A stretch of 37,895 bases of DNA from Bacteroidia bacterium (GTDB lineage Bacteria; Bacteroidota; Bacteroidia; Bacteroidales; GWF2-35-48): assembly GCA_016212695.1 (NCBI GenBank), contig JACREX010000081.1:1-37895 (forward strand), given 5' to 3'. Below the pieces are notes generated by a model. That model searched no databases. It saw only the letters and a list, made by a program, of their open reading frames with translations, and was not told where the DNA came from. The position numbers were made by a program, and so were the translations under genes. Each line of letters opens with the position of its first letter. The stretch's first letter is position 1. Below, piece by piece: positions 16,526 through 25,085 of this stretch.

Positions 16526-17848
16526 ATGAATGCAGAAGATTTTAATGTAAAAATATTGGGCAGGTGTTCTGTTAAATCGCCTTTAACCCTTTCGAAGAAA
16601 GCCGGGGACGCGATCTTTAATTATATTTCCGATCAGGAAAGAGTTCTTTTTGATACCACATTAGAAAATTTTCTTATATGCAAAGAATCAAACGAACTGC
16701 CCGTGTCGTTCGAAAAGGCCGGCCCGCGTGAGAATCTTTTTTATGAACCGGCAAAAACAAAAGTCGCTATTGTTACCTGCGGGGGTCTGTGTCCCGGCCT
16801 TAACAATGTTATCAGAGGCCTGGTAAACGAACTTTACTACCGTTATAAAGTTACCCGGATATTTGGAATAAAATACGGTTACGAAGGTTTTATTGCATCC
16901 TACAATCATCCGGTTATTGAACTGACTCCTGAAAATGTCAGCCAGATTCACTTAGTCGGCGGTTCAATCCTGGGATCATCAAGAGGTAATCAAAACATTG
17001 AAGAAATGGTGGATTCCCTTGAAATGATGAATATCAACATCCTGTTCTGTATTGGGGGAGACGGAACTTTAAGAGGAGCGCACGATATTTATAATGAAAT
17101 TACCAGGAGAAACCTAAAAATATCCGTTGCAGGAATACCAAAGACCATTGATAATGACATTAACTTTATCCATAAATCTTTTGGGTTTGAAACAGCATTT
17201 TCTGTTGCACACACCATTATCGGCGATGCGCATAACGAAGCCCAGGGCGCTTATAACGGAGTTGCGCTCATAAAATTAATGGGCAGGGATTCCGGTTTTA
17301 TTGCCGCCCATGCCGCCCTTTCGATGCAGGAAGTTAATTATGTCCTTGTCCCGGAAATGGATTTTGATCTGTATGGCGGCAGGGGATTTATCAAAACATT
17401 AAAAAAACGCCTCTCAGAAAGGCATCATGCTCTGATCGTGGTGGCAGAAGGCGCCGGCCAGTTTCTTTTTGAAAATACGAATACAGAAAAAGATGCATCA
17501 GGCAATGTTAAACACAAAGATATCGGGCTTTTGCTCAAAGATAAAATCGCAGAAGAATTCGATGAACATAAATTTCCATATACCATAAAATATATTGACC
17601 CGAGCTATATCATACGAAGCGTACCCGCAAACGCAAACGACAGTATTTTTTGCAGCCAGCTTGCACAAAACGCCGTTCATGGCGCCATGGCCGGAAAAAC
17701 TGATTTTGTGGTGGGCAACTGGAACAATCAGTTCACCTATCTGCCGATTCCCGCAACAGTAAAAGAGCGGAAAAAAATTCATCTCGAAAGCGAATTATGG
17801 TGGAACGTGCTTGAAGCTACCGGCCAGCCTGTGAGTATGAAAAATTAA
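16526..17848 (+). CDS. ATP-dependent 6-phosphofructokinase, long-form family
   Basis: A 440-residue PFK-family enzyme that phosphorylates fructose-6-phosphate at the committed step of glycolysis. Motifs: GGLCPGLNNVIRGLV (nucleotide loop), GGSILGSSRGNQ, CIGGDGTLRGAHDIYNEI, AGIPKTIDNDINFI (catalytic PKTIDND) and LIKLMGRDSGFIAAHAAL. GGDGT, with Gly where PPi-using enzymes carry Asp, favours ATP as donor. The ~85-residue N-terminal extension and overall length match the long clade (plant/spirochaete TP0108-like) rather than E. coli PfkA. ATG at 16526 is the natural start. It is divergent from the polysaccharide operon and 60 bp ahead of the cyclophilin gene. No clear TAnnTTTG promoter was found. 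Confidence 0.92.
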   Translation: MNAEDFNVKILGRCSVKSPLTLSKKAGDAIFNYISDQERVLFDTTLENFLICKESNELPVSFEKAGPRENLFYEPAKTKVAIVTCGGLCPGLNNVIRGLVNELYYRYKVTRIFGIKYGYEGFIASYNHPVIELTPENVSQIHLVGGSILGSSRGNQNIEEMVDSLEMMNINILFCIGGDGTLRGAHDIYNEITRRNLKISVAGIPKTIDNDINFIHKSFGFETAFSVAHTIIGDAHNEAQGAYNGVALIKLMGRDSGFIAAHAALSMQEVNYVLVPEMDFDLYGGRGFIKTLKKRLSERHHALIVVAEGAGQFLFENTNTEKDASGNVKHKDIGLLLKDKIAEEFDEHKFPYTIKYIDPSYIIRSVPANANDSIFCSQLAQNAVHGAMAGKTDFVVGNWNNQFTYLPIPATVKERKKIHLESELWWNVLEATGQPVSMKN

Positions 17849-17908
17849 GCCCTCCGGTAAAATGCAATTTCATTTTTAATAAATATTAATCTATTCCATT
17901 TTGTCGCT

Positions 17909-18727
17909 ATGAAAAAATTATTTTCAATTCTGATTATTTCTTTTTTATCGTTTCTGATGGTAAAAGCACAGAACAAAGAAACGGTTGTTCATATGAAAAC
18001 AGATATGGGCATTATTAAAATGAAATTATATAACGAAACCCCAAAACACAGGGATAATATCATCAAACTGATAAACCAGAAATATTATGATGGAATGTTA
18101 TTTCACAGGGTTATCAAAGATTTCATGATACAGACCGGGGATCCTGATTCAAAAAATGCCGCAAGAGGAACTTTCTTAGGTAACGGAGGCCCAAGTTATA
18201 CCATACCTGCCGAATTCAACCCGAAACTGGTTCATAAACGCGGAGCTCTTGCTGCTGCAAGGCTTGGAGATGACATGAATCCTAAAAAAGAATCATCGGG
18301 TTCGCAATTCTACATTGTTCAGGGAAAAATTTTCAGCGAACAGGAACTGGCCCAAATGGAGTTTAACATGAACCAGCAGGCAAAAAATATGTTTTACATT
18401 TCACATATTAACAAACCGGAAAATTTCAAACTCAAAAACAAGGTGGATTCGCTGAATAAAGCCAAAGATGCAAATGGAATCAATAAGATAGTTGCCGATC
18501 TTGATAATACCATTGGAAAAGGTTTTGTACCCGCAAAATTCACTGCAGAGCAGAAAAAAATATATACAACCGTTGGCGGATCGCCGCACTTGGATGGCTC
18601 TTATACAATATTCGGAGAGGTTCTTGAAGGGATGGATATCGTGGATAAAATTTCAAGCGTAAAAGTAGATCAGAACAGCAGGCCTCTTGATAATATTAAA
18701 ATTATCGGAGTTGAAATTGTCAGATAA
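17909..18727 (+). CDS. Exported cyclophilin-type peptidyl-prolyl isomerase
   Basis: A 272-residue exported PPIase that speeds cis-trans isomerisation at prolines during folding of envelope proteins. A signal peptide (MKKLFSILIISFLSFLMVKAQ) precedes the cyclophilin fold: VHMKTDMGIIKMKLYNETP, YYDGMLFHRVIKDFMIQTGDP, ALAAARLGDDMNPKKESSGS and QFYIVQGKIFSE. It resumes at DGSYTIFGEVLEGMDIVDKI. An insertion of about 90 residues (~135-225, rich in Asn and Lys) separates QFYIVQG from the final strands, a feature I associate with Bacteroidota homologues. The catalytic Arg (FHRVI) and the FMIQTGDP core are intact. It may be cotranscribed with the phosphofructokinase gene, but the pairing suggests no shared function. 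Confidence 0.92.
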   Translation: MKKLFSILIISFLSFLMVKAQNKETVVHMKTDMGIIKMKLYNETPKHRDNIIKLINQKYYDGMLFHRVIKDFMIQTGDPDSKNAARGTFLGNGGPSYTIPAEFNPKLVHKRGALAAARLGDDMNPKKESSGSQFYIVQGKIFSEQELAQMEFNMNQQAKNMFYISHINKPENFKLKNKVDSLNKAKDANGINKIVADLDNTIGKGFVPAKFTAEQKKIYTTVGGSPHLDGSYTIFGEVLEGMDIVDKISSVKVDQNSRPLDNIKIIGVEIVR

Positions 18728-18769
18728 AATGCAAATTGTATAATTTATTCTAAGCAGGGCGAAAGTACT

Positions 18770-18920
18770 CAGCACACAAAGTTAAAATTATAAATCAGTA
18801 TTACCGCCTCCGTAAAGATTGCTTCGGGCTCACTTCGACAAGCTCAGTGTCCCGCTCGCAAAGACGCCGGCGGAGTTAAATCGTAAAACTAAAATCGTAA
18901 ATCATAAATCCAAAATTCCT
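18770..18920. repeat. Composite repeat ahead of the Ste24-type gene
   Basis: From left to right it holds a GCTTCGGGCTCACTTCGACA block continuing as AGCTCAGTG (18822-18849), a CTCGCAAAGACG block related to the CGCAAAG elements, and six 7-mers in register: AATCGTA, AAACTAA, AATCGTA, AATCATA, AATCCAA, AATTCCT (18879-18920). The last unit ends 3 bp before the preferred GTG start of the protease gene. The frame is open through the repeat, which can falsely lengthen the protein. Confidence 0.72.
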
Positions 18921-18923
18921 ATT

Positions 18924-20159
18924 GTGTCTTCAGTTATTTTTTATCTGATAGTTGGTATAATAATTTTCGATTATATTCTCGACCGCTTACTCGATTATCT
19001 GAATTCAACCCGGTGGAACAATGAATTGCCAAAAACCCTCGAAGGCATATATGATGCAGAGAAATACAAAAAGCAGCAGGATTACGAAAAGACAAACCAC
19101 AGGTTTTCGCTGATAACAGACACCTTCAGTTTTGTGCTCATAATGCTTATGCTGTTGTTCAGCGGCTTTGCTTTTGCCGATCACCTTGCACGGAATATTA
19201 TCGAGCAACCTATTCTTACAGCCCTGGTATTTTTCGGAATCCTTATGTTTGCTTCGGATGTACTGTCAACACCCTTTTCTGTTTATAATATTTTTGTGAT
19301 TGAAGAAAAATTCGGGTTCAATAAAACTACGGTTCGCACATTTATCTTAGATAAAATAAAAGGATGGCTGCTCACGGCATTGCTTGGAGGTGGAATTCTT
19401 TCTTTAGTGATCTGGTTTTATCAGCTCACCGGAGAATGGTTCTGGATGCTGGCGTGGGCGGCAGTGAGCCTGTTTATGATTTTTATGGCCATGTTTTATT
19501 CAAACCTGATAGTGCCTTTATTCAATAAACAAAAGCCTCTTGCAGAGGGTGAATTAAAAACCGCCATCGAAGCATTTGCTGAAAAAACCGGGTATAAACT
19601 GAAAAATATTTATGTTATTGACGGCTCAAAACGATCTACAAAATCGAATGCCTATTTTACCGGCCTTGGCGCAAAAAAAAGAATCGTGCTGTACGATACG
19701 CTCATCAATGATCTGACAACAAATGAAATCGTCGGAGTACTTGCGCATGAAATCGGGCATTATAAAAAAAAGCATACGGTAACGGGAATTATTATTTCTG
19801 TTTTGCAAACCGGGCTCACACTGTTTATCCTTTCGCTGTTCATCGGCAGCCCGGTATTATGCAATGCGCTGGGCGCCGAAAAACCGAGTTTTCATATCGG
19901 GCTCATCGCTTTCGGGATATTATATAGCCCCTTGTCTATGTTCATTGGGTTAGGATTGAATTATATTTCGCGAAAAAATGAATTTACAGCCGACCGCTTT
20001 GCTGCAGAAAATTACTATTCCGAAGCTCTTCAGAATGCGTTAAAAAAATTATCTGTAAAAAGCCTCAGTAATCTAAACCCTCATCCGCTTTATGTGTTTT
20101 TTCACTACTCGCATCCGCCGCTTCTTGAACGTCTCTGTGCATTAAAAAAACCTTCCTGA
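18924..20159 (+). CDS. Ste24-type M48 zinc metalloprotease (CAAX protease family)
   Basis: An integral membrane protease with about seven hydrophobic segments. The zinc site is HEIGHYKKKH (HExxH). The third ligand Glu lies in the downstream NEFTADRFAAENYY, and the N-terminal family segment is FDYILDRLLDYLNSTRWNNELP. KRSTKSNAYFTGLGAKKRIVLYDTL is the conserved stretch before the active site. Bacterial Ste24 homologues act in membrane or periplasmic protein quality control; the substrate is unknown. The frame opens at a TTG at 18819, but the first 35 codons are pure repeat sequence, whereas homologues begin just before the FYLIVGIIIFDY segment. I therefore take the GTG at 18924. The stop codon sits in the loop of a terminator hairpin. 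Confidence 0.9.
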   Translation: MSSVIFYLIVGIIIFDYILDRLLDYLNSTRWNNELPKTLEGIYDAEKYKKQQDYEKTNHRFSLITDTFSFVLIMLMLLFSGFAFADHLARNIIEQPILTALVFFGILMFASDVLSTPFSVYNIFVIEEKFGFNKTTVRTFILDKIKGWLLTALLGGGILSLVIWFYQLTGEWFWMLAWAAVSLFMIFMAMFYSNLIVPLFNKQKPLAEGELKTAIEAFAEKTGYKLKNIYVIDGSKRSTKSNAYFTGLGAKKRIVLYDTLINDLTTNEIVGVLAHEIGHYKKKHTVTGIIISVLQTGLTLFILSLFIGSPVLCNALGAEKPSFHIGLIAFGILYSPLSMFIGLGLNYISRKNEFTADRFAAENYYSEALQNALKKLSVKSLSNLNPHPLYVFFHYSHPPLLERLCALKKPS

Positions 20160-20175
20160 AACGGAAGGTTTTTTT
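20144..20175. terminator. Bidirectional terminator between convergent genes
   Basis: A 13-bp stem (A7 CCTTCC / GGAAGG T7) with a 6-nt loop, TGAAAC, that contains the stop codon of the protease gene. T-runs on both strands let it serve that gene and the minus-strand lipoprotein gene ending at 20181. Confidence 0.88.
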
Positions 20176-20180
20176 AGAAA

Positions 20181-21686
20181 TTAAATCCCAAGTATTTTTC
20201 GCAGGTCGTCTTCTGAGTTTATGGCTTGCGACTGAGATATCATAGTAAATTTATAAGCGGGTTTGGGCTGGGATTTCAACGAATCAAAATTAATTTTAAG
20301 GTATCTTTCCGATGAAAAAATTGCAATCCTGCTCCCTGGTATTACAGACATAAAACGAATCTTATTTCCCGGCAATAATGCCACTCTGCTCCAGTCTCCT
20401 TTCGGATATTTTATTACTGTTTTATTGTCTTCGGGCAAACAAAAAATCATGTCGGTTTCACTTAAATCCTTATTCAGATTCTGGTCGGGAATACCTTGCC
20501 TACCAGCAGGCAGGAAGTCTGCCATAACTTCCACGCGGTTCTCTTCTTTCAAAAATTTATCGTAGTTGTAGATTCCAAACTGGCTCACTTCGAAAGTGCG
20601 GAAGACATCCGCTTCGAGTTTCAGCCGTTTTTCTTCTTCATATATTTTGGCCATGGCTTCTTCATAATTCTTTTTCCAATATTCAGGCGAAAATGCCAGC
20701 AATGCTTTCAAAGGCATCACAACCTCAACCGTCAGGGAATATTTTGCTCCTTTATCGTTTTCAATGTTCATTCTGTAAGTATTCCCGTTGATCCTGGTGA
20801 AATTTGCCGAGTTATACGGTTTATCATTGAATACCCATTTTGGCATAGGCTTATCAGAAATATTTTTCCAGACCATGAGGGCTGCCCTATGGTAGTTTCC
20901 CTGGTATTGAATGCTAGTATAAGAATATATGCTGGTCCATGTTAATCCATATTCTTTTGCTTTTTTATCAATAACCGGTTTTTGATAATTTTTATCTATC
21001 TGGCTCCAATCGTTTTTGTAGTAAATATCCAGAAGGTCTCTGTAACTTAAACAAAAATATTTATCATCCATCGGAAATTTCAGGCCGGGTCTTAATTTTT
21101 CGACTATTCTTTTCATTTCTTCCTTTTTAGGATTCACCTCGGCATCTCTCCTGTCAAGAAATTCCCAGCTTTCGTTTTTTTCATCAAGCCACCAGAAGTT
21201 ATAATCGTTACCCGCTTCGTAAGAAGCCATTTTCACAATTATTTTTTTATCGGGATCAATGAAAACTTTTTTTCCGTTTTGCGAAGCATTCAAATCGAAC
21301 ATGCCGGCTGTCTGAAAATTCTGCTTAATGCCTGATTTTTCATACGACATGGGAATACCGGATAATAATAAACTCACTGCATCATGAAATTCCCGGTATT
21401 GCAAATCAACCTTGCACTGAAGCGGTTTTCCGGAACTGTCTACCAGCGCTCCCTGCGGTATTGTAATCGTGGTGCCGGTTGGTAATGAAAAGGTTCCACC
21501 CTGCGCAGCGTCTATCTGAAACACTTTATATTTTGCTTCTAATCCGGGTATAGGCGGATTGATGAGTTTTGCCATGGCAGTTTTTTTCTCCTGGGTGCAG
21601 CCTGCAACAATGACTATCGAAAGTATCAGCAGTACTATTATTCCTGCTATACTCATTTTTTTGATGTTATTTTTCTTGGTTAACAT
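20181..21686 (-). CDS. Large exported lipoprotein, function unknown
   Basis: A 501-residue protein with a hydrophobic leader ending in the lipobox IVAGC (Cys30), so probably a lipoprotein. A second Met (residue 11, at 21656) would give a more compact signal peptide and is a plausible alternative start. Residues ~60-150 (GTFSLPTGTTITIPQGALVD, CKVDLQYREFHDAVSLLLSG, MFDLNASQNGKKVFI) form a beta-rich domain seen at the head of many Bacteroidota surface proteins, where a polymer of Gly/Thr strands is followed by an IPxGALVD turn. The rest is Tyr/Trp-rich with no motif I can name. Residues around 395 contain PAGRQG, encoded by a short palindromic repeat (20500-20522). No partner gene is coupled. 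The function cannot be assigned. Confidence 0.8.
   Translation of the reverse strand: MLTKKNNIKKMSIAGIIVLLILSIVIVAGCTQEKKTAMAKLINPPIPGLEAKYKVFQIDAAQGGTFSLPTGTTITIPQGALVDSSGKPLQCKVDLQYREFHDAVSLLLSGIPMSYEKSGIKQNFQTAGMFDLNASQNGKKVFIDPDKKIIVKMASYEAGNDYNFWWLDEKNESWEFLDRRDAEVNPKKEEMKRIVEKLRPGLKFPMDDKYFCLSYRDLLDIYYKNDWSQIDKNYQKPVIDKKAKEYGLTWTSIYSYTSIQYQGNYHRAALMVWKNISDKPMPKWVFNDKPYNSANFTRINGNTYRMNIENDKGAKYSLTVEVVMPLKALLAFSPEYWKKNYEEAMAKIYEEEKRLKLEADVFRTFEVSQFGIYNYDKFLKEENRVEVMADFLPAGRQGIPDQNLNKDLSETDMIFCLPEDNKTVIKYPKGDWSRVALLPGNKIRFMSVIPGSRIAIFSSERYLKINFDSLKSQPKPAYKFTMISQSQAINSEDDLRKILGI
20500..20522. repeat. PAGRQG-encoding palindromic repeat, copy 1
   Basis: The core CCTTGCCTACCAGCAGGCAG is a near palindrome. 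It is translated on the minus strand as LPAGRQG inside the lipoprotein gene. Close copies are at 34508-34530 (coding) and 22770-22785 (non-coding, partial). Confidence 0.7.
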
Positions 21687-21740
21687 TTTTTTAAAATTTA
21701 ATTGTAAATTTAATATAAAAAGTTACTATTCCCCATCTCT

Positions 21741-21820
21741 TTTTTCACGCAAAGGCGCAAAACTCGCAATAAATTATATTCAAAAGCTTTTTTACGGTTT
21801 TCGCGTCTTGGCAAGATACA
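21741..21820. repeat. Degenerate CGCAAAG-type inverted repeat
   Basis: CACGCAAAGGCGCAAAAC on the left faces TTTTCGCGTCTTGGC on the right, across about 35 AT-rich bases. The units match those at 1-101. It lies in the 165-bp gap upstream of the lipoprotein gene and downstream of the lysozyme-like gene. It is decayed and has no T-run stem suitable for termination. Confidence 0.5.
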
Positions 21821-21851
21821 ATTTTTTACATAACAACGGTTTTTCCAAATA

Positions 21852-22592
21852 TTATTTATTGGTTAACACTGTATTTTCCCCGACCGTTTTTTTCTGCATA
21901 ATACCGCTGTAGCCGTTCAAATAAAAATCAACCGCAACATCGCCGTAAGCATATTGATTCTCCGGGTTCGTACCCCCGTAAGGAAAGGTTTTGTCTGATT
22001 GCCATTTTTTTATTTTTTCGAGGCTGTGATTGAACCCATGGTTATACGCCGTAGCATAAATGCGAATCTTCTCTTTAATATCCGGCCACTCAACATCTTT
22101 GAATTTTTCATCCATTATAGCGATGAAACAATTGGCATATATCAATTGCCATTTAAGTGTTTTTAGCCGTTCCACTCTTGTCTGCCGGATCAATTCGGGT
22201 TTGTCTGATTTAAACTCTGTAATGATTTTATATCTCTGATGCAGGCTGTCGTCTTTTAAAACCGTGTTTTCAAGAGTTTCTATAAAAGAGGGTTTCATCT
22301 GGAGTCTGCCGATAGAAAAATCAACGTAACCCGATCCATACTTTGTGTAAACCACTTCAAGGGCAGAAGTTTCAAAAAAGTCTTTAAAATAAGAATATCG
22401 TATCAATTCAGGAAAAACAACCGACAATACCACAGCGTTTTCATTATCATATTGGGAACAAGTTTTTTCTATCAACGTCTTATTTTGCTTTATAAAGTTA
22501 ACGGCATTGGTATAATCATCCCGGAATATCTTGCTGAAGAAGGGTTGTGAAGAAATTAACAGTACTGTTAAAATATATGCAGGAACATTCAT
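21852..22592 (-). CDS. Divergent lysozyme/transglycosylase-like exported protein
   Basis: A 246-residue protein with an N-terminal signal-like segment (MNVPAYILTVLLISSQPFF). I do not recognise a named family, but three spaced motifs copy the order of SLT-fold enzymes: a candidate catalytic Glu in VVFPELIRYS (compare ES), a GxxQxxP-like DFSIGRLQMKPSFIE (compare GLMQxxP), and YATAYNHGFNHSLEKI (compare AAYNxG). The middle is longer than in standard SLT domains. If the analogy is right, it is a periplasmic muramidase-like protein; catalysis is not proven. It ends in a region rich in Tyr and Gly (YAYGDVAVDFYLNGYSGIM). It is divergent from the Lnb-like gene at 22906, with a repeat-filled spacer between them. 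Confidence 0.75.
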   Translation of the reverse strand: MNVPAYILTVLLISSQPFFSKIFRDDYTNAVNFIKQNKTLIEKTCSQYDNENAVVLSVVFPELIRYSYFKDFFETSALEVVYTKYGSGYVDFSIGRLQMKPSFIETLENTVLKDDSLHQRYKIITEFKSDKPELIRQTRVERLKTLKWQLIYANCFIAIMDEKFKDVEWPDIKEKIRIYATAYNHGFNHSLEKIKKWQSDKTFPYGGTNPENQYAYGDVAVDFYLNGYSGIMQKKTVGENTVLTNK

Positions 22593-22694
22593 AATACCGG
22601 GATTTATATAACTAACGATTTTTTATATACAAATATTTCAATTGCAAAAATTATACTTTAGTTGAATAAATTTTATACTTGTTAGCGAGTATTT

Positions 22695-22833
22695 ATACCC
22701 AACGTGGACAAGCCACAACCGTTCGACTGAGCGTTCGACTGAACTCACGCCGAAGCCAAACAAGTTAACCTTGCCTGCCGGCAGTTAGCAGCAGTGGGCA
22801 GTTTTTGACTGCCAAGCGATTACTGCAACTGCC
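22695..22833. repeat. Composite intergenic repeat: GTGGACAAGCCAC motif plus GGCAGT hairpin
   Basis: It holds the 26-bp segment shared with 16316-16341 (22695-22720), a GTTCGACTGAGCGTTCGACTG tandem-like block with its GAACTCACGCCGAAG tail, a partial PAGRQG-type palindrome (CCTTGCCTGCCGGCAG), and a GGCAGT-type hairpin (22780-22833: GGCAGTTAGCAG facing CTGCAACTGCC). This occupies most of the 313-bp gap; I see no gene in it. Confidence 0.68.
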
Positions 22834-22883
22834 TACTTTAAGATGTATAATTTTATCCCTCGTACAATATAATAAAAATTTTG

Positions 22884-22891
22884 TACCTTTA
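22884..22891 (+). promoter_or_regulatory. Near-consensus -7 element of the Lnb-like gene
   Basis: TACCTTTA differs from TAnnTTTG only at the last base and lies 14 nt before the ATG at 22906. No TTG is present at the usual distance, so support is modest. Confidence 0.3.
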
Positions 22892-22905
22892 CAAAAAATG
22901 CTGCC

Positions 22906-24081
22906 ATGAGAAAAATATTCTCTTTCATACTAATCCTTACTACCTGTATAAACCTGATTCATGCTGCGGGCGAAAAACTATCTCCGCTAGCTGAAGTTAG
23001 TATCATAACCTGCAGCCCCGGAGAAGAATTATATTCTGTATTCGGCCATAGCGCAGTAAGGGTTGTAGACCCGATCAACAATATTGATTATATATATAAT
23101 TATGGCACTTTTGATTTTGATACGCCCAATTTTTACCTGAAGTTTGCACGCGGAAAGCTCGATTACATGCTGAGTGTGGAACTGTTTAAAAATTTCAAGG
23201 AAAATTATATTTCTGAAAACAGATCGGTATGGGAACAAGTTTTAGATCTCTCTTCTTCAGAAAAACAAAGGGTTTTCGATCTTTTGGAAGAAAATGCCAG
23301 ACCTGAAAATAAATACTACAAATATGATTTTTTCTACGATAACTGTTCTACCCGCATTCGCGATATACTGCAGAAAGCGCTGAATAATTCCATTGTATTT
23401 CCTGATTTGAAAGGGAAAAATAAAAATTCATTCAGAGACCTTATTGAACCTTATCTGAAACATCACATATGGAGCGATTTCGGAATAGACCTTGCCCTGG
23501 GGCTTCCCACTGATAAAATCGCCGCATCGGCGCAATATATGTTCCTGCCATATGAACTGAAAAAAGGCTTTGACGATGCAAAAATTAAAAACCCTGAAAA
23601 AAAACTTGTGAAAATCACAAATACAATCTATGAAACAAAAGTCCAAAATGTTGATACTACTATGACAGTTACTCCCAATATGGTTTTCTGGTCTTTATTT
23701 TTTGTGGTAGCAATTATATCTGCATTGATCTGGAAACGGAATCCCAAAAGATACTGGTTCGATTTTTTAATTTTCCTGATTTTCGGATTACTTGGAATTT
23801 TTCTTTTATTATTATGGTTTGCCACAGATCACAAGGCTACAGCATGGAACTTCAACCTGCTATGGGCTTTACCTTTTCATGCGGTGATGGCCTTTCTCCT
23901 TCTAAAAAAAAACAAACCCAACTTTCTGAATTATTATTTCCTTGTAACAAGTCTTTTAACATTATTGCTTTTAATATCCTATAAAGCCCTGCCACAGTGG
24001 TTAAATATTTCCACCATCCCGATTTTGCTTATACTATGCTTCCGTGCTTTTGTAATCTTCTGGAAAGAAAACAGGGATTAA
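22906..24081 (+). CDS. Lnb-like (DUF4105) periplasmic-domain membrane protein
   Basis: A 391-residue protein with a signal peptide (...CINLIHA). Its periplasmic domain (~25-215) is of the DUF4105 / Lnb N-terminal type: ITCSPGEELYSVFGHSAVRVVD, YNYGTFDFDTPNFYLKFARG, FFYDNCSTRIRDILQKAL. The His of GHS and the Cys of DNCSTR are the expected catalytic pair. About four to five membrane helices follow (~255-385). In Bacteroidota, members of this family are reported to N-acylate lipoproteins after Lgt and LspA; whether this paralogue does so cannot be told from sequence. The window also encodes Lgt (36618-37424) and several lipoproteins. It is followed at 51 bp by the glycosyltransferase gene on the same strand. 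Confidence 0.85.
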   Translation: MRKIFSFILILTTCINLIHAAGEKLSPLAEVSIITCSPGEELYSVFGHSAVRVVDPINNIDYIYNYGTFDFDTPNFYLKFARGKLDYMLSVELFKNFKENYISENRSVWEQVLDLSSSEKQRVFDLLEENARPENKYYKYDFFYDNCSTRIRDILQKALNNSIVFPDLKGKNKNSFRDLIEPYLKHHIWSDFGIDLALGLPTDKIAASAQYMFLPYELKKGFDDAKIKNPEKKLVKITNTIYETKVQNVDTTMTVTPNMVFWSLFFVVAIISALIWKRNPKRYWFDFLIFLIFGLLGIFLLLLWFATDHKATAWNFNLLWALPFHAVMAFLLLKKNKPNFLNYYFLVTSLLTLLLLISYKALPQWLNISTIPILLILCFRAFVIFWKENRD

Positions 24082-24132
24082 TAACTAATACGATTCTTAG
24101 AATATGACTTTTCATAGTATAATTGAAATAAT

Positions 24133-25005
24133 ATGAAAGTAACAGGCTTCTCATTCATAAGAAACGCCGTCAAATATGACTACCCAGTTGTTGAATCCAT
24201 AACATCCATTCTTCCGATATGCGATGATTTTGTTGTTGCTGTTGGAAAATCTGACGATGATACCCTGTCGCTGATCCAGAAAATTGACCCGAAAAAAATA
24301 AAAATAATCGAGACTGCCTGGGACGATACCCTGAGAACAGGAGGAGTTGTTCTTGCCAAAGAAACAGATAAAGCATTTCAATCTGTATCTGCAGATTCTG
24401 ACTGGGCATTTTATATACAGGGCGACGAAGCGGTTCATGAACAATATCTTGATACAATATATTCTTCCATGAAAAAATGGAAAGACGATAAAATTGTTGA
24501 CGGGCTTCTTTTTAAATACATCCATTTTTACGGTTCATATGATTACTATGGAAATTCATCCAGATGGTACGATAAGGAAATACGGGTTATCAGGAATGAT
24601 AAAAAAATATATTCTTACCGGGATGCGCAAGGATTCAGAAAATATCCCGATCAGAAATTAAAGGTAAAGCCTGTGGATGCATATATTTATCATTACGGAT
24701 GGGTGAAAGAGCCGGCGGTTATGCAGAAAAAACAGGAATATTTTAACAGGCTCTGGCACGATGAAAAATGGATGGAGGAAAATATTGCTAAGGCCGATGA
24801 ATTTGATTATTCGAACATTGATGCTTTAATAAAATTTACCGGAACACACCCCGACGTAATGCTTGAAAGGATAAAAAGAAAAAACTGGAAATTTGATTAT
24901 GATATTTCTTTTAACAAGATACCGGTAAAAGAACAGATGAAAAAAATCATTGAAGATAACACCGGATTGAACTTGCGCTATAAGAATTACAAGATTTTAA
25001 AATAA
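24133..25005 (+). CDS. GT2-like glycosyltransferase
   Basis: A 290-residue soluble GT-A type protein. The N-terminus MKVTGFSFIRNAVKYDYPVVESI is the start strand common to single-domain family 2 transferases of this phylum. VVAVGKSDDDTLSLI carries the nucleotide-binding acidic residues. DWAFYIQGDEAVHEQY stands where the family has its DxD/QxDE metal site. SRWYDKEIRVIRN and YHYGWVKEP follow. Substrates are unknown; LPS core or another envelope glycan is plausible given hldD two genes downstream, but this is inference. There is no membrane segment. Confidence 0.82.
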   Translation: MKVTGFSFIRNAVKYDYPVVESITSILPICDDFVVAVGKSDDDTLSLIQKIDPKKIKIIETAWDDTLRTGGVVLAKETDKAFQSVSADSDWAFYIQGDEAVHEQYLDTIYSSMKKWKDDKIVDGLLFKYIHFYGSYDYYGNSSRWYDKEIRVIRNDKKIYSYRDAQGFRKYPDQKLKVKPVDAYIYHYGWVKEPAVMQKKQEYFNRLWHDEKWMEENIAKADEFDYSNIDALIKFTGTHPDVMLERIKRKNWKFDYDISFNKIPVKEQMKKIIEDNTGLNLRYKNYKILK

Positions 25006-25085
25006 CAAAGAAACCTTCTGTTGATAAAAAGACTGAACCTGAATAATTATTCGCTTTGCTTCCCATTATGATGGAAATCAATAAG

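Noticed and set aside
20263..20945. Two plus-strand open frames of 100 and 149 codons
   Set aside because: Both are antisense to the 501-residue lipoprotein gene, which has a signal peptide, and show no recognisable motif.
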